From assembly GCA_028224375.1 (NCBI GenBank), contig JAOIVW010000009.1, forward strand, positions 1 through 64,000: a DNA stretch of 64,000 nucleotides, written 5' to 3'. The DNA is from Hellea sp. (GTDB lineage: Bacteria > Pseudomonadota > Alphaproteobacteria > Caulobacterales > Maricaulaceae). Made by a program: the position numbers and the translations under genes. The notes under the pieces were generated by a model. It searched no databases. It worked only from the letters and a program-made list of their open reading frames with translations, and had not been told where the DNA came from. Shown here one piece after another: positions 1-10,432 of this stretch (position 1 is its first letter; the number at the start of each line of letters is the position of its first letter).

Positions 1-258
1 GCCGATGCCGATTTGATATCGCAAAAGAATAGAACCTACGCGCCGGGGGCCATCACGATTAAACAAGGCAACACCGTCAAAATCATCAATGATGATATTT
101 TCCTGCATCATGCTTTTGTTGACAGCCCGAATATGAAGTTTGATTCCGGGTCACAGAAAAAAGGCACTATCGTAGAAATCGCCTTCAAAGAACGCGGCAT
201 TTATGACGTATTATGCGCCATCCACCCCAAGATGAAACTCGAAGTCACGGTTGAGTAA
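1..258 (+). CDS. Cupredoxin domain protein, 5' end outside window
   Basis: Only the C-terminal part of the gene lies in the window. The frame is open from base 1 and ends with TAA at 256-258. The product has the copper-site signature of small blue copper proteins: a histidine in the IFLHHAF stretch and a late C-A-I-H-P-K-M motif supplying Cys, His and Met ligands. The spacing matches amicyanin-type cupredoxins (CTPHPFM). Such proteins are usually periplasmic electron carriers; the export signal would lie upstream of the window. The next gene downstream encodes a DM13 domain, also linked to redox functions, so the two may be related. An internal TTG at 13 is unlikely to be the true start because coding continues upstream of it. 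Confidence 0.85.
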   Translation, partial: ADADLISQKNRTYAPGAITIKQGNTVKIINDDIFLHHAFVDSPNMKFDSGSQKKGTIVEIAFKERGIYDVLCAIHPKMKLEVTVE

Positions 259-463
259 ACCCAAGGGCTTAACCGGCCCCGCTACCGATAATCGCAAGTG
301 ATCTGCTGGGCCACGTCAACATAGTCTGTAGAATAGCTCACAGTCTCATCACGCTCGCTCTCAAAATTTAACCGTTTTGTGATTTGTCTTTTAGGGTAAC
401 CTTCAATATTTGCACATGCTAAGGACTGCTTACGCAGCTTTAAACATAAACAAGGTTATCATT

Positions 464-904
464 ATGAAACATCGTAAGTCTATTTTCATGTTAGGTTTTG
501 CTCTAGCTTTTACGGCGCCAATGATCGCAGCGCCTGCTTATGCGCAATCATCAGCCACAGCAGATAAGGTCGCGGCGGACCAGAACCAACCCTTCTTCAA
601 CTCAAAATATAGCATCAAAGGCACTTGGTCTTTAAGCCAGCGTAACGGAAAAACATACATTGATTTTTCGGATGACTTTAAGACTAAAAACGGACCTGAT
701 TTGAAAGTGTTTCTGTCTCCAACATCTGAGGATGATGTGAGCGGGAAAAATGCAGTCCAAGGCTCACTCCTTCTTGGTAGATTGAGAGACAATAAAGGAC
801 AGCAAGAATATTTAATTCCAAGCGGCACAGACCTGTCTAAATATAAAACGGTCCTCGTGCACTGCGAAGCCTATTCTGTCCTCTGGGGCGGCGGAAAACT
901 TTAA
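464..904 (+). CDS. Secreted DM13 domain protein
   Basis: The start is ATG 464, preceded by an AAGG ribosome site at 452-455. It opens with MKHRK, a hydrophobic core and an APAYAQ signal-peptidase site, so the mature protein is periplasmic or secreted. The rest matches the DM13 fold: a buried beta core (VFLSP), a central LLLGRLRDNKGQQEYLIP block and a C-terminal YKTVLVHCEAYSVLWGG strand with the family's single conserved cysteine. DM13 is proposed to act in electron transfer, but no substrate can be inferred here. It lies 205 bp after the cupredoxin on the same strand. A strong hairpin terminator follows the stop. Confidence 0.85.
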   Translation: MKHRKSIFMLGFALAFTAPMIAAPAYAQSSATADKVAADQNQPFFNSKYSIKGTWSLSQRNGKTYIDFSDDFKTKNGPDLKVFLSPTSEDDVSGKNAVQGSLLLGRLRDNKGQQEYLIPSGTDLSKYKTVLVHCEAYSVLWGGGKL

Positions 905-935
905 TCGCGGCCTGAACGACTATACTATATGATTT

Positions 936-968
936 GACCCCTTTGCAGAGTCTTGCAATGGGGTCTTT
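936..968 (+). terminator. Rho-independent terminator after the DM13 gene
   Basis: GACCCCTTTGCA (936-947) pairs with TGCAATGGGGTC (954-965), with one mismatch, around a GAGTCT loop, followed by TTT. It lies 31 nt after the DM13 stop and just before the ribosome site of the next gene, so it probably separates the two transcripts. Confidence 0.7.
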
Positions 969-1002
969 CAGCTTTAAAATATATATATCTGAGGGGATTA
1001 TT

Positions 1003-1521
1003 ATGACTTTATATTTTCGCGGCATAGCTACACTTGCAAGCATAGCCGTATTATCGCTGACGGCGTGCTCACAAAATACAACAGCGCCTGCAGCCGATAC
1101 CGCCACAAAAAAAGTAGCAGAAAAAATACCGGAAACAGCGCAGGAAACCGTTCAAATCGCGACTCAAGGCAATAGCGAGTTTGAGTATATGTTTATGGAT
1201 AAATTTGAGCCAAAATTTAGCGAATTTGTCGGACTTGTACCCGGCGAGAGTTTTGATGACTCCAAGCCTAAAATAGATGCCGTTTTTACGGCCTATGATG
1301 GTCATGCCGAACCTCTGGCTATCCGCATGGAGCAAGACGTGGTCGAAGCGGGCTGGACACAAGTTCTGGTCACGCAAGACGGCCTGATGGACGGCACAGT
1401 CGCGGGTCAACAATTATTAGCCATATATGATGAAAATGGCGAACTAGTGTCCCATGGCATGCGCATTAAATGCCATAAGGATGACAGCGTATCTGAGTGG
1501 CAGAACACCGCTTGCGAATAA
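1003..1521 (+). CDS. Small outer-membrane-type lipoprotein, unknown function
   Basis: The ATG at 1003 follows a strong GAGGGG site (991-996), so an in-frame start 69 nt upstream is unlikely. Residues 1-19 form a lipoprotein signal peptide ending in LTAC, and the residue after Cys is Ser, which favours outer-membrane sorting. The mature part starts with an Ala/Thr/Lys-rich linker, followed by a compact domain of about 115 residues with one Cys near the middle of its C-terminal strand and one in the final residues (IKCHKD, TACE), which may form a disulfide. I do not recognise the domain. It is a single gene between the DM13 terminator and a decayed glutaminase. Confidence 0.7.
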   Translation: MTLYFRGIATLASIAVLSLTACSQNTTAPAADTATKKVAEKIPETAQETVQIATQGNSEFEYMFMDKFEPKFSEFVGLVPGESFDDSKPKIDAVFTAYDGHAEPLAIRMEQDVVEAGWTQVLVTQDGLMDGTVAGQQLLAIYDENGELVSHGMRIKCHKDDSVSEWQNTACE

Positions 1522-1543
1522 TTCGCGCGGCCCTGCCCTAACG

Positions 1544-1846
1544 TCATTGGCGACTATTGATAAGCCCGAAAGACTCACGCCCCACACGGTGCCACAGCGC
1601 ATCCCCAACCGCGCCCAAAGCCATGGTCAGTGAGAAAACCTTGCTGATACTCTGCACAGAAAACGGAGTCTCTGCATCCCCTGCCGAGAAGCAATCCCTT
1701 GCGGGGTCAGCAATCGCGATTCCAGAATGCTCTGAAGAAATACTCGCCAATGAAGGAATATAGTCAGCCACTTTGCCGCGCTCACTTTCCTAAGCCATGT
1801 CATGGGTGATTTCATCAACAATAGTTTGTAAATCAATAGAAGGCAT
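1544..1846 (-). pseudogene. glsA: Decayed glutaminase A remnant (N-terminal part)
   Basis: Read on the minus strand from ATG 1846, the frame begins MPSIDLQTIVDEITHDMA, hits an in-frame TAG, then continues [15 protein letters not shown] and [17 protein letters not shown]. These are the recognisable N-terminal blocks of serine-dependent beta-lactamase-like glutaminases (VADYIPELA, FSIQSISKVF with the catalytic Ser-x-x-Lys). The frame stops at TGA 1544-1546 after about 100 codons, where an intact enzyme has roughly 300, so two thirds of the catalytic domain is missing. It carries a nonsense mutation and a 3' truncation, with no sign of the remainder nearby. This is a dead gene. Confidence 0.85.
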
Positions 1847-1978
1847 TTGAAAGTCTTTGCGAGGTCAAGTTAGGCTAAATTGACTTTACGAAAAGCCGAT
1901 TCATTGCAAGTATCCTAGCTGTGTTGTTGACAAATGCTCCTTCCTCCATTGACTAATGTTAAGATATCTCATCTGATT

Positions 1979-2000
1979 TAAACTCAAATAAATGAGTTTA
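1979..2000. promoter_or_regulatory. Inverted repeat upstream of the AT-rich two-gene locus
   Basis: TAAACTCA and TGAGTTTA form perfect 8-bp arms around AATAAA. The repeat ends 94 bp before the start of the small gene at 2095, in a gene-free AT-rich stretch (1847-2094). A TTGACA hexamer occurs at 1927-1932 without a convincing -10 partner. The repeat could be an operator or a weak hairpin; which one is not visible. Confidence 0.4.
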
Positions 2001-2094
2001 TGATGCGTTTATTAACATATACACCAATTAAATCTTGACTGGACTTATCTCATAAGTTGTGCTTCATAAGTATCAATTTAATGGAGGGCGCGTT

Positions 2095-2379
2095 ATGGCA
2101 ATAGTGAAAGTTGTATTCACACGAAAAGAAAGTTCTGGACTGAAACAATCTGTTATTCGCGTAGGGTCTGAATATTTAAAATTCAATGCAAATGATGAAG
2201 CTGAGTTAAAACTTGATGAGAAAGTTATTCATCTTGTTCGTTGGTATATGTTAGGAAATCCTAGTTCTACACTTTCCCTCATATATGAATATACTGGCAA
2301 AAAGAAAACTGCTTTTGAATCTAAAATCCCTTCTAACCGCAGTAGAAAAACGGATTTTACAATTATTGAGCTAGACTGA
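2095..2379 (+). CDS. Small AT-rich protein of unknown function
   Basis: The start is ATG 2095, because a GGAGGG site sits at 2083-2088; this gives 94 residues with no signal peptide or membrane segment, so it is probably cytoplasmic. The sequence alternates short strands and turns (IVKVVFTRK, TLSLIYEYTG) with a KLDEKVIHLVRWYMLG centre, suggesting a small beta-rich domain. No family is recognised. Its stop overlaps the next start (TGATG, one shared base), so the two are translationally coupled and probably work together. Base composition is clearly more AT-rich than the flanking nrdJ region, which suggests horizontal acquisition. Confidence 0.7.
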   Translation: MAIVKVVFTRKESSGLKQSVIRVGSEYLKFNANDEAELKLDEKVIHLVRWYMLGNPSSTLSLIYEYTGKKKTAFESKIPSNRSRKTDFTIIELD

Positions 2380-3464
2380 TGAGAAAGTCACTTATCACCC
2401 TAATCTTCGTCCAAACTTATCTTTTTTTAGCATTAGATGCAGTAGCTCAATCTACTCCAGAAAACCCTTTTGGAATTACTCCCGACATCAGTCAATCTGG
2501 AGGTTTTTTCGGCTCCGGATTGCAAGTTGAAGCTAGCAAGGGCAGTTCCGATATTAAAGCAAATATTGGTTTTGACTTTGAAAATCCGGAAACCATTGAG
2601 AAAACCGTTTTTTCACTAATTGGTTCCACTTCTTTAAAGAAAAATGATGATCGTACCGACTTCATCACAGACAATGGCCTGCCGAGCGATTACTCCATCG
2701 GAGGTGAAATATCACACATATTTACAAATTTTCAGGATAATTTTGATGCAGACGCCGAGATTGCTAGAATTTTGAAATCCGCGCGTGATGAATGCAAAGT
2801 TCAATTTCCTAGCGAAAAAGTCAAGTGTTCAAAATTAACTGGCGGTGACCTTTTAGAATCCCGATTTTCAGGTCTAACTACAAGTCGCGAAAAACAACTT
2901 TTGACAACAAACCCAAACCTTGTAAATTTTACTAATGCAAATTTTTACTTGGTATCTTTTTCAGGAAAAATAGGAGAAGAAACTCAAAAGTATAGAAATT
3001 CAATGACTTTTGAGGAAATCGTGGAAAATAAAACACCTTATTCACTTTCTGCATCTTTAGGACTAGCACCTAGTGCTAGTGCTGTATCTTATTACGCCGG
3101 AGTATCCCACGAAATTTCTTACAAGGCAGATGACAAGAGAATTTTATGTAATTCTGAAACACCTATAGAATGCTTCAACTCTTCTTTTGCAGAGCCTGAA
3201 AAGAAAAAAGAATCTACTGTTTATGGTCTATTTAGAATCCAAAAGAGTGTTTCTATAGGACGTCAAGAGTTTCCAATTGGAATAGAGGCAAAAATTGCTT
3301 ATGACTTTAATAACAAAGTTCTTGGAACTGAAGTCCCAGTATATTTTTCTATCAACAAAGAAGGAGATTTAATTGGTGGAGTAAGATTCCGGTGGGACGA
3401 TGACGACGATCCGGATATATCTTTAGGTGTCTTTATTGGGAAGAAATTCAACCTATTTAACTAA
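2379..3464 (+). CDS. Exported, probably outer-membrane beta-rich protein, unknown
   Basis: The protein has 361 residues and starts at the ATG overlapping the previous stop. Residues 1-24 look like a Sec signal (MRKSLITLIFVQTYLFLALDAVAQ). The mature part has alternating amphipathic strands (YSLSASLGL, YYAGVSHEISYKA, IEAKIAYDF, IGGVRFRW) and ends in ISLGVFIGKKFNLFN, whose terminal aromatic/polar pattern resembles outer-membrane barrels. Cys pairs occur near residues 140-150 and 255-265 and may form disulfides. A DDDDDPD acidic turn precedes the last strand. No family is recognised. Codon use is AT-rich like its partner. A barrel function is inference from strand pattern only. Confidence 0.65.
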   Translation: MRKSLITLIFVQTYLFLALDAVAQSTPENPFGITPDISQSGGFFGSGLQVEASKGSSDIKANIGFDFENPETIEKTVFSLIGSTSLKKNDDRTDFITDNGLPSDYSIGGEISHIFTNFQDNFDADAEIARILKSARDECKVQFPSEKVKCSKLTGGDLLESRFSGLTTSREKQLLTTNPNLVNFTNANFYLVSFSGKIGEETQKYRNSMTFEEIVENKTPYSLSASLGLAPSASAVSYYAGVSHEISYKADDKRILCNSETPIECFNSSFAEPEKKKESTVYGLFRIQKSVSIGRQEFPIGIEAKIAYDFNNKVLGTEVPVYFSINKEGDLIGGVRFRWDDDDDPDISLGVFIGKKFNLFN

Positions 3465-3617
3465 CCCATAAATTATATTTCACTCGTAAAATCTGTTCGA
3501 AGTAAAAATTTAAATACATCGTGGTGTGAATATGCTAGTTTTTTGAATAATAACTATTGTGGAGACATAAATTTTATTTGTCTTTACTTACTAAACAACC
3601 CTCCCCCATTGCCCTGC

Positions 3618-3644
3618 GCCCTGATAAGCCTTATCTTAGAGGGC
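3618..3644. promoter_or_regulatory. Hairpin in the nrdJ leader region
   Basis: GCCCT (3618-3622) pairs with AGGGC (3640-3644), enclosing a GATAA/TTATC inner stem. It lies 16 nt before the nrdJ ATG and would place a structure next to the start region, which has no strong Shine-Dalgarno sequence. No T-run follows, so it is not a simple terminator. No cobalamin riboswitch core or NrdR box is visible in 3465-3660. Confidence 0.3.
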
Positions 3645-3660
3645 CGACTCAGAGTTATTT

Positions 3661-6600
3661 ATGCAGATCAAACGTCATTATACCACTTCGGGCGATAGCC
3701 CCTATGCCGCTTTAGCCTTTGCTAAGGTGACAAGTGAGGTGCGCGATTTTAATGGCGAGGCCATATCTGAGGCGATTGAATTTGACGCGCCTGAAAACTG
3801 GTCGCAGGTTGCCTGTGATATTCTCGCGCAGAAATATTTCCGCCGTGCAGGTGTCGCGTCTAACCTCAAAGCCGTCAAAGAGGACGGCGTCCCTGATTGG
3901 CTGCGCCGCCACGAACCTGATGACAGTAAGCCCAAAAAGGGCAAGAAGCTCTTTAAGCTTGGCGGCGAGACAGATGCACGTCAGGTCTTTGACCGTCTGG
4001 CGGGCTGCTGGACCTATTGGGGCTGGAAGGGCGGTTATTTTAACGCCGAGTCTGATGCCCGCGCATTTTATGATGAGATGCGCTTCATGCTCGCCTCGCA
4101 AATCGCAGCACCTAATTCTCCGCAATGGTTTAACACAGGTCTTAACTGGGCTTATGGCATAAACGGGCCCGCCCAAGGGCACAGCTTTGTGGATTATGAG
4201 ACTGGCGAAGTTCACGCCTCCACCAGCGCCTATGAACATCCACAGCCCCATGCTTGTTTTATTCAATCGACCAAAGATGACCTGCTCGCTGAAGGCGGGA
4301 TTATGGACCTTTGGACGCGTGAAGCACGGCTATTTAAATATGGCTCAGGCACAGGCTCAAACTTTTCTAATATTCGCGGGTCGGGCGAACCGCTTTCAGG
4401 CGGCGGCGTGTCGTCTGGCCTGATGAGTTTCCTCAAAGTCGGTGATGTCTCTGCGGGCGCGATTAAATCAGGCGGTACAACGCGCCGCGCCGCCAAAATG
4501 GTGATTGTCGATATTGATCATCCTGATGTGGAAACCTTCATCGATTGGAAAACCAGCGAAGAGATGAAAGTCGCCGCATTGGTCGCGGGGTCCAAAGTCC
4601 TTAAACGCCGCCTCAATGCTATTCTGAAAGCCTGCATCAATTGCTCAGGCACCGAAGAAGAATGTTTTGATGTGCAGGAAAATGCGGCCCTAAAACGCGA
4701 GATTAAAGCCGCCCGCCGCGACGGCGTGCCTGACGGCGCAATACAGCGCACATTGCATCTGGCCCGCCAAGGTATCGATGTTATCGAAGTGCCTGAACTG
4801 GATGCCGATTGGGACAGCGAAGCTTATTCCACCGTTTCAGGCCAAAATGCCAATAACACAGTGCGCGTTACCGACGCCTTCCTAGAGGCCGTCAAAAATG
4901 ACGAGACATGGGACCTCATCCGCCGCACAGATGGCGCGGTAGCCAAAAACGTCCGCGCGCGTGACCTCTGGCACAAAGTCGCGAAATCCGCCTGGTCTTC
5001 AGCCGATCCGGGCGTGCAATATCATGACACGATTAATGCGTGGAATACCTGTTCTGAGAGCGGGCCCATTACAGGCTCAAACCCCTGTTCAGAATATATG
5101 TTCTTGGACGACACGGCTTGTAACCTCGCCTCGCTCAACCTGATTAAATTCCGCACGGAAGATAATCAATTTGACGTGAAAGCTTTTGAACATGCCTCGC
5201 GTCTTTGGACAATCGTGCTCGAAATATCTGTAATGATGGCGCAATTCCCGTCCAAAGAAATTGCTAAACGCTCTTATGAGTTTCGCACACTTGGTCTCGG
5301 CTATGCCAATTTAGGCGGACTTCTTATGTCTTGCGGCTATGCTTATGACAGCACAGAAGGCCGCGCGGCGGCAGGCGCGATTACCGCTATGTTGACAGGC
5401 ACGGCCTATGTTACCTCTGCCGAGATGGCCAAGTCCATGGGCGCCTTCCCGCTCTATAAAGACAATGCCGCGCCGATGATGCGGGTGATACACAACCATC
5501 GCCGCGCCGCTGAAGGGCGCGTGGCCTATGACGCGCTGTCCTATCAACCCATGCCGCTTAACCGCAGTGAGTGTCCTTTTGACGGCATTTCCCAGCGCGC
5601 CGTGGGCCTTTGGAAACGCGCACAGAAACTTGGCTCTGAAACAGGCTTTCGCAACGCCCAAGTCTCTGTCATCGCTCCGACAGGCACAATTGGCTTGCTG
5701 ATGGATTGCGACACAACCGGGATTGAGCCTGACTTTGCTTTGGTCAAATTTAAAAAACTCGCAGGCGGTGGACACTTTAAAATTATTAACCGCTCCGTCC
5801 CGCGCGCGCTTTCCGCACTGGGCTATTCCGAAAAGCAAGCCAAAGACATTATCACATATGCTTTGGGTCACGGCACGCTTAAGGGCGCAGAGGGCGTAAA
5901 TCACGCACGGCTGAAAGAACGCGGCTTTAGCGCTCTTGAGCTTGGCCTCGTTGAATCCGCCCTGCCCGAAGCCTTTGATATTCGCTATGTCTTTAGCCGC
6001 TGGACATTAGGTGATGATTTTTGCCGTGACGGATTAGGCCTGACAGAAGAACAGCTTACGACACATGGCTCTGACCTTTTGCCTGTGCTGGGCTTTTCGG
6101 CTGAGGATATCAACGCCGCTAACGTCTATTGCTCCGGCGCGATGTCGCTAGAAGGCGCGCCGCATTTGGCCGCCGAGCACTTACCCGTTTTCGATTGCGC
6201 CACGCCATGCGGACGTATCGGCACGCGCGCGCTCAGTTCTGAGTCGCATATTTTAATGATGGCCGCCGCGCAGCCCTTTATCTCGGGCGCGATTTCCAAA
6301 ACGGTCAATATGCCTGCCGCCGCAACGATTGATGAATGCGCTGATATATATGAGCAAGCGCACCGCTTGGGACTTAAAGCCATTGCGCTCTATCGCGACG
6401 GCTCGAAACTCTCGCAGCCGCTCAACTCCGCCGTCTTTAGTGATGCCGACCTTGATGAGCTTGAAGACGCCATCGAAAAACCCGCCGCGCAACGCGCCGC
6501 CGCAGGGGCCGAACGTATCGTCGAGAAAATTATCGAGCGCGTAATTGAGAAACCCATCCACCGTGAACGCCTGCCTGACCGCCGCACGGGTTATATCCAG

Positions 6601-7335
6601 AAAGCCTCAGTCGGGGGCCATAAGGTCTATCTGCATACAGGTGAATTTGAAGATGGTAGCCTTGGCGAAATTTTTATCGACATGCATAAAGAAGGCGCAG
6701 CTTTCCGAAGCTTGATGAATAACTTTGCCATCGCCATTTCTATTGGCCTTCAATATGGCGTGCCGCTCGAAGAATTTGTCGAAGCCTATACTTTCACCCG
6801 CTTTGAACCTAATGGGCCCGTCCAAGGCAATGACCGGATTAAATTCGCCAATTCTATTTTGGATTATATCTTCCGCGAGCTTGGGATCTCCTATCTCGGC
6901 TGGGATGATCTGGCCCATGTCGACCCCAATAGCGGCGCAGGCGATCAGCTTGGCCTCGGCGCAGCAGAACGTCATACAAGCGCCGAAGCTACGGATGAAC
7001 AGCTGACCCTGCCTGGCTATTCCAAAGGCTTTAACCGCGACGGCGGCAGTGATGATAATATCGTCCCCTTCGCGGCCCCGCCCAAGGCTGATAATGATGA
7101 TCCTATGGCCCTTGAGCTAGATAAGGAAGTCTTGGATGTGGATGTCGAACTGACAGATATTCAAAAATCTGGAACATCAGGCAGCTCTATGGCTGCCGCG
7201 CCTAGCGCCGCACAAAACGCCCGCTTCCAAGGCTATACAGGCGACCCCTGCCCGGAATGCGGTCATTTCACGCTGATAAGAAACGGCACTTGCCAAAAAT
7301 GCGATAGCTGCGGCACGACAACGGGGTGTTCATAG
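3661..7335 (+). CDS. nrdJ: Vitamin B12-dependent (class II) ribonucleotide reductase
   Basis: The enzyme reduces ribonucleotides to deoxyribonucleotides using adenosylcobalamin, so it works with or without oxygen. The 1224-residue length fits the long alphaproteobacterial NrdJ form. The active-site N-P-C-S-E motif is at residues 474-478, supplying the thiyl-radical Cys476. An upstream reducing cysteine is visible in HACFIQS. A charged, Ala-rich linker around residues 925-965 ([11 protein letters not shown]) precedes the C-terminal TSCPD-like part. The last 30 residues form a zinc-ribbon tail (CPEC, CQKC, CGTTTGC) that carries the reducing cysteines. It is a single gene and the copy is intact. 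Confidence 0.97.
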   Translation: MQIKRHYTTSGDSPYAALAFAKVTSEVRDFNGEAISEAIEFDAPENWSQVACDILAQKYFRRAGVASNLKAVKEDGVPDWLRRHEPDDSKPKKGKKLFKLGGETDARQVFDRLAGCWTYWGWKGGYFNAESDARAFYDEMRFMLASQIAAPNSPQWFNTGLNWAYGINGPAQGHSFVDYETGEVHASTSAYEHPQPHACFIQSTKDDLLAEGGIMDLWTREARLFKYGSGTGSNFSNIRGSGEPLSGGGVSSGLMSFLKVGDVSAGAIKSGGTTRRAAKMVIVDIDHPDVETFIDWKTSEEMKVAALVAGSKVLKRRLNAILKACINCSGTEEECFDVQENAALKREIKAARRDGVPDGAIQRTLHLARQGIDVIEVPELDADWDSEAYSTVSGQNANNTVRVTDAFLEAVKNDETWDLIRRTDGAVAKNVRARDLWHKVAKSAWSSADPGVQYHDTINAWNTCSESGPITGSNPCSEYMFLDDTACNLASLNLIKFRTEDNQFDVKAFEHASRLWTIVLEISVMMAQFPSKEIAKRSYEFRTLGLGYANLGGLLMSCGYAYDSTEGRAAAGAITAMLTGTAYVTSAEMAKSMGAFPLYKDNAAPMMRVIHNHRRAAEGRVAYDALSYQPMPLNRSECPFDGISQRAVGLWKRAQKLGSETGFRNAQVSVIAPTGTIGLLMDCDTTGIEPDFALVKFKKLAGGGHFKIINRSVPRALSALGYSEKQAKDIITYALGHGTLKGAEGVNHARLKERGFSALELGLVESALPEAFDIRYVFSRWTLGDDFCRDGLGLTEEQLTTHGSDLLPVLGFSAEDINAANVYCSGAMSLEGAPHLAAEHLPVFDCATPCGRIGTRALSSESHILMMAAAQPFISGAISKTVNMPAAATIDECADIYEQAHRLGLKAIALYRDGSKLSQPLNSAVFSDADLDELEDAIEKPAAQRAAAGAERIVEKIIERVIEKPIHRERLPDRRTGYIQKASVGGHKVYLHTGEFEDGSLGEIFIDMHKEGAAFRSLMNNFAIAISIGLQYGVPLEEFVEAYTFTRFEPNGPVQGNDRIKFANSILDYIFRELGISYLGWDDLAHVDPNSGAGDQLGLGAAERHTSAEATDEQLTLPGYSKGFNRDGGSDDNIVPFAAPPKADNDDPMALELDKEVLDVDVELTDIQKSGTSGSSMAAAPSAAQNARFQGYTGDPCPECGHFTLIRNGTCQKCDSCGTTTGCS

Positions 7336-7441
7336 GTCCTGCCCGAAGCTGTGACCAAATTACCACGTTACTGTTATTTAAGCTTACATTACAGGGATTT
7401 TAATCGTCTAATCGGGTGTAAATCTGTATGTGGGTGACGAT

Positions 7442-8359
7442 ATGATTAGGGATATCAGCATAAAAGCCGCGCTCTCTGCGCTTGCAATGACTGCTTTTGC
7501 TATGCCTGCCTTTGCGCAATCTCCAATACGTGTGGATACGCGCATACACTCTTCTTCGGGCTCTTGCTCTCAATGTGATTTGTCCAATAAGCGGATGAAC
7601 GGAATGAAGCTTAAAAATGCTAATTTTTCAGGCGCTCTTTTTAATAACTCGAATCTCTCCGGTGGTAACTTTGACGGGTCTAACCTGACAGGCAGCCATT
7701 TTCGTAAAGCGTTGCTTTATGGTGTTGAGGGCCAGAATGTAAATATGAACGGCGCGAACCTTCAGGACGCGACATTGACTGAAGCTAAGCTAGACCAATC
7801 TTTATTTATCGGGACAAATTTCCGTCGCGCGGACCTGACCCGCGGAGACTTTAAAGATGGCGATTTTCGTAAAACATCATTCCAGCGCGCCACGGCGACA
7901 GAAGCTAACTTCCAAAACGGTAATTTCACCAACGCTAAGCTAGATGATATCAACTTACACAAAGCCAATTTAGATGGCGGTCACTTTAACGGCGTGACGT
8001 TTGGCAATGCCATATTGCTCGACGCGACAATGATGGCGACAGATATTTCTGATGCCGATTTGTCCATGACACAAGGCCTCAAGCAAGACCAACTCAATGC
8101 GGCGTGCGGGAATATGAATACGCGTCTGCCCTATGATTTGTCTGTACCTTATTGCGAAGGCACTTTGGCGGCGGAGATGACACATGATCATGACAAGCTT
8201 GATCCAGAAACGACAAAAGCGGTGAAGCACATTGAGCGCGCCATTACAGATGTCGAAGACATTCTGAAAGCCACGCCCGCCAGTGACCGGGCGCTGCGCC
8301 GGAAGCTGCAAGGTGTTCACTCTGACTTGGTGCATTCTAAACGCATGATTGAGCGTTAA
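7442..8359 (+). CDS. Periplasmic pentapeptide-repeat protein
   Basis: I place the start at ATG 7442, giving MIRDISIKAALSALAM and an AMPAFAQ signal-peptidase site; a GTG 12 nt upstream is also possible. From about residue 40 to 195 the mature protein is built of A(N/D)LxX pentapeptide repeats (for example NANFSGALFNNSNLSGGNF), which predicts a right-handed quadrilateral beta helix. A two-cysteine C-terminal region follows (NAACGNM, VPYCEG), then a helical tail with charged residues. Because it is exported, the gyrase-mimic role of cytosolic pentapeptide proteins is unlikely. A CSQCD motif just after the signal site may be a disulfide or metal pair. The actual role is unknown. Confidence 0.85.
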   Translation: MIRDISIKAALSALAMTAFAMPAFAQSPIRVDTRIHSSSGSCSQCDLSNKRMNGMKLKNANFSGALFNNSNLSGGNFDGSNLTGSHFRKALLYGVEGQNVNMNGANLQDATLTEAKLDQSLFIGTNFRRADLTRGDFKDGDFRKTSFQRATATEANFQNGNFTNAKLDDINLHKANLDGGHFNGVTFGNAILLDATMMATDISDADLSMTQGLKQDQLNAACGNMNTRLPYDLSVPYCEGTLAAEMTHDHDKLDPETTKAVKHIERAITDVEDILKATPASDRALRRKLQGVHSDLVHSKRMIER

Positions 8360-8360
8360 A

Positions 8361-8384
8361 AAAAGGGCCCTTTGAGGCCCTTTT
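8361..8384. terminator. Bidirectional terminator between pentapeptide gene and aspS
   Basis: AAAAGGGCC (8361-8369) and GGCCCTTTT (8376-8384) form a perfect 9-bp stem around CTTTGA, with T-rich sequence after it on the plus strand and an A/T-rich flank on the other. It lies between two convergent genes, so it can serve both. Confidence 0.85.
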
Positions 8385-8399
8385 ATTTTACTTTTAAAT

Positions 8400-10232
8400 T
8401 TAATCCTTGGGCGCGGGCGGCACCAATTTCAGGTGTAGCTCTTTCAGCTGTTTATTATCCACCTCCGCAGGCGCATTCATCATCAAGTCTTGAGCCTGTC
8501 CGTTCATGGGGAAGAGGATAACGTCGCGGATTGTGTTCGTGCCCGCAAGGAGCATAACAATACGGTCAACGCCCGGGGCAATACCGCCATGGGGCGGCGC
8601 GCCAAATTTAAAGGCGTTAATCATGCCTGCGAATTTATCCTCGACCACTTCGGGGCCATAACCGGCGATATCAAACGCTTTATACATAACGTCAGCTTTG
8701 TGGTTTCGGATAGCGCCTGAGGACAGCTCGACGCCGTTACAGACAATGTCATATTGATAGGCGAGGATGTCGAGTTTCTTCTCGTCTGTATCAGCCTCTT
8801 CCAAAACCTGCATGGCGGTTTTACCTGCGGGGGCTTGCGGCATTGAGAAGGGGTTATGCGAGAAGTCGATTTTCTTATTATCTTCATCCCACTCATACAT
8901 TGGGTAATCCACAACCCAGCAAAATTTAAATGTACCTTCGGGAATGAGGTCCAGGTCCGCCGCGACTTTGTTCCGCGCCGCGCCTGCGAGTTTATAAGCA
9001 TCGTTCTTTTTGCCCGCAGAGAAGAAGACACCGTCCCCTGCCCCAAGGTCCATTTTTTCGAGCAATGATTTCAGCAAGTCAGGATCAAAGTTTTTAAGCG
9101 CGGGGTCTTGAGACACAACCGCGCCGTCTTCTTCGCGTAGGCGGGCATAGCCGAGGCCCGGCGCCTGCATTTCTTTCTTGGCCCATTTGTCGAGGCTATC
9201 GAAGAATTTGCGAGACTGGCTATCCGTTGCGCCCGGCGCAGGAATGGCAATGACTTTACCGCCGCCGCCTGTAATTTTGGCGAAAATGCCAAAGCCTGTC
9301 TTGCTCTCATCCTTAAAAAACTCAGACACATCGGTCAGCTCAAAGGGTATACGCAAGTCAGGTTTGTCCGAGCCATATTTTTCTATCGACTCTTTATAAG
9401 GAATGCGCGGGAATGGTGTTTCAACTTCGCGGCCATCCGCGAACTCTTCAAACACGCCCGCCATGACAGGTTCAATCGCTTGGAAGACGTCTTCTTGGGT
9501 GACAAAACTCATCTCGATATCGAGCTGATAAAACTCACCGGGGGAGCGGTCCGCGCGCGCATCTTCATCGCGGAAACAGGGCGCGATTTGGAAGTAGCGG
9601 TCAAAGCCCGCCACCATAAGCAACTGCTTAAATTGCTGCGGCGCTTGCGGGAGAGCGTAAAACTTACCGGGGTTTAGGCGGCTCGGCACAAGGAAATCCC
9701 GCGCCCCTTCAGGCGAGCTCGCCGTAAGGATAGGTGTTTGAAATTCTGTAAAGCCTTGGGCAATCATACGGCTGCGCAGTGAGTTAATCACTTGGCCGCG
9801 CAGGATGATATTCTTGTGCAAAGTCTCTCGGCGTAAATCTAGATAACGATGCTTGAGACGGATTTCTTCAGGATAGTCTTGCTCGCCAAAGACAGGAAGC
9901 GGGAGGGGCGCGGCGGCGCTCTCGATAATGGCTTCATCGGCGCGAAGCTCAACCTCACCAGTCGGTATTTCAGGATTGATGGCTTCTGCGTCGCGCTCAA
10001 GCAATTCACCTGTCACGGTGATAACGGACTCGCTCGTGCAGCGTTTTAGGTCTTCATAAAATGACGCCGTTGGATAGACAACAACTTGGCTGATGCCGTA
10101 ATGGTCGCGCAAATCGATAAAGAGCGCATTGGCATGTTCGCGTTTGCGGTGCACCCAGCCTGATAATTTGACGGTTTCGCCAACGTTAGATTTGCGTAAT
10201 TCTCCACAAGTGTGGCTGCGGTAAGCGTGCAT
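8400..10232 (-). CDS. aspS: Aspartyl-tRNA synthetase
   Basis: It charges tRNA with aspartate. I choose ATG 10232 ([13 protein letters not shown]) because GGAGAG lies 5 nt upstream of it; this gives 610 residues. Domains in order are an N-terminal OB-fold anticodon domain ([20 protein letters not shown]), the class II catalytic core with motif 2 ([19 protein letters not shown]), a bacterial GAD insertion in the middle, and motif 3 ([16 protein letters not shown]). The length and the GAD insert show the bacterial type. Whether it also charges tRNA-Asn, as in bacteria without AsnRS, cannot be read from this window. It is a single gene ending at the shared terminator. Confidence 0.97.
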   Translation of the reverse strand: MHAYRSHTCGELRKSNVGETVKLSGWVHRKREHANALFIDLRDHYGISQVVVYPTASFYEDLKRCTSESVITVTGELLERDAEAINPEIPTGEVELRADEAIIESAAAPLPLPVFGEQDYPEEIRLKHRYLDLRRETLHKNIILRGQVINSLRSRMIAQGFTEFQTPILTASSPEGARDFLVPSRLNPGKFYALPQAPQQFKQLLMVAGFDRYFQIAPCFRDEDARADRSPGEFYQLDIEMSFVTQEDVFQAIEPVMAGVFEEFADGREVETPFPRIPYKESIEKYGSDKPDLRIPFELTDVSEFFKDESKTGFGIFAKITGGGGKVIAIPAPGATDSQSRKFFDSLDKWAKKEMQAPGLGYARLREEDGAVVSQDPALKNFDPDLLKSLLEKMDLGAGDGVFFSAGKKNDAYKLAGAARNKVAADLDLIPEGTFKFCWVVDYPMYEWDEDNKKIDFSHNPFSMPQAPAGKTAMQVLEEADTDEKKLDILAYQYDIVCNGVELSSGAIRNHKADVMYKAFDIAGYGPEVVEDKFAGMINAFKFGAPPHGGIAPGVDRIVMLLAGTNTIRDVILFPMNGQAQDLMMNAPAEVDNKQLKELHLKLVPPAPKD

Positions 10233-10432
10233 GAGACTCTCCATCATTTCCGCAGATTGGATAAACGGTCCAGCGCGGGTTTAACACGGTTGATGTAAGA
10301 GGCGGGGATTAGCGGATGGCGGGGGGAAGTCAAGTGGGAGGCGCGGATGATAGTGGCCTCAAAATGACAGCATTTTTGGTTCTAAGTAAAAGTGAACGGC
10401 TCATGAATAAAAGTTTCAGAAAATGTTCAATC

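Noticed and set aside
3465-3660. Possible cobalamin riboswitch before the B12-dependent nrdJ
   Set aside because: The gap is short and AT-rich, and no B12-box core or matching helices could be recognised. Only a small hairpin is present.
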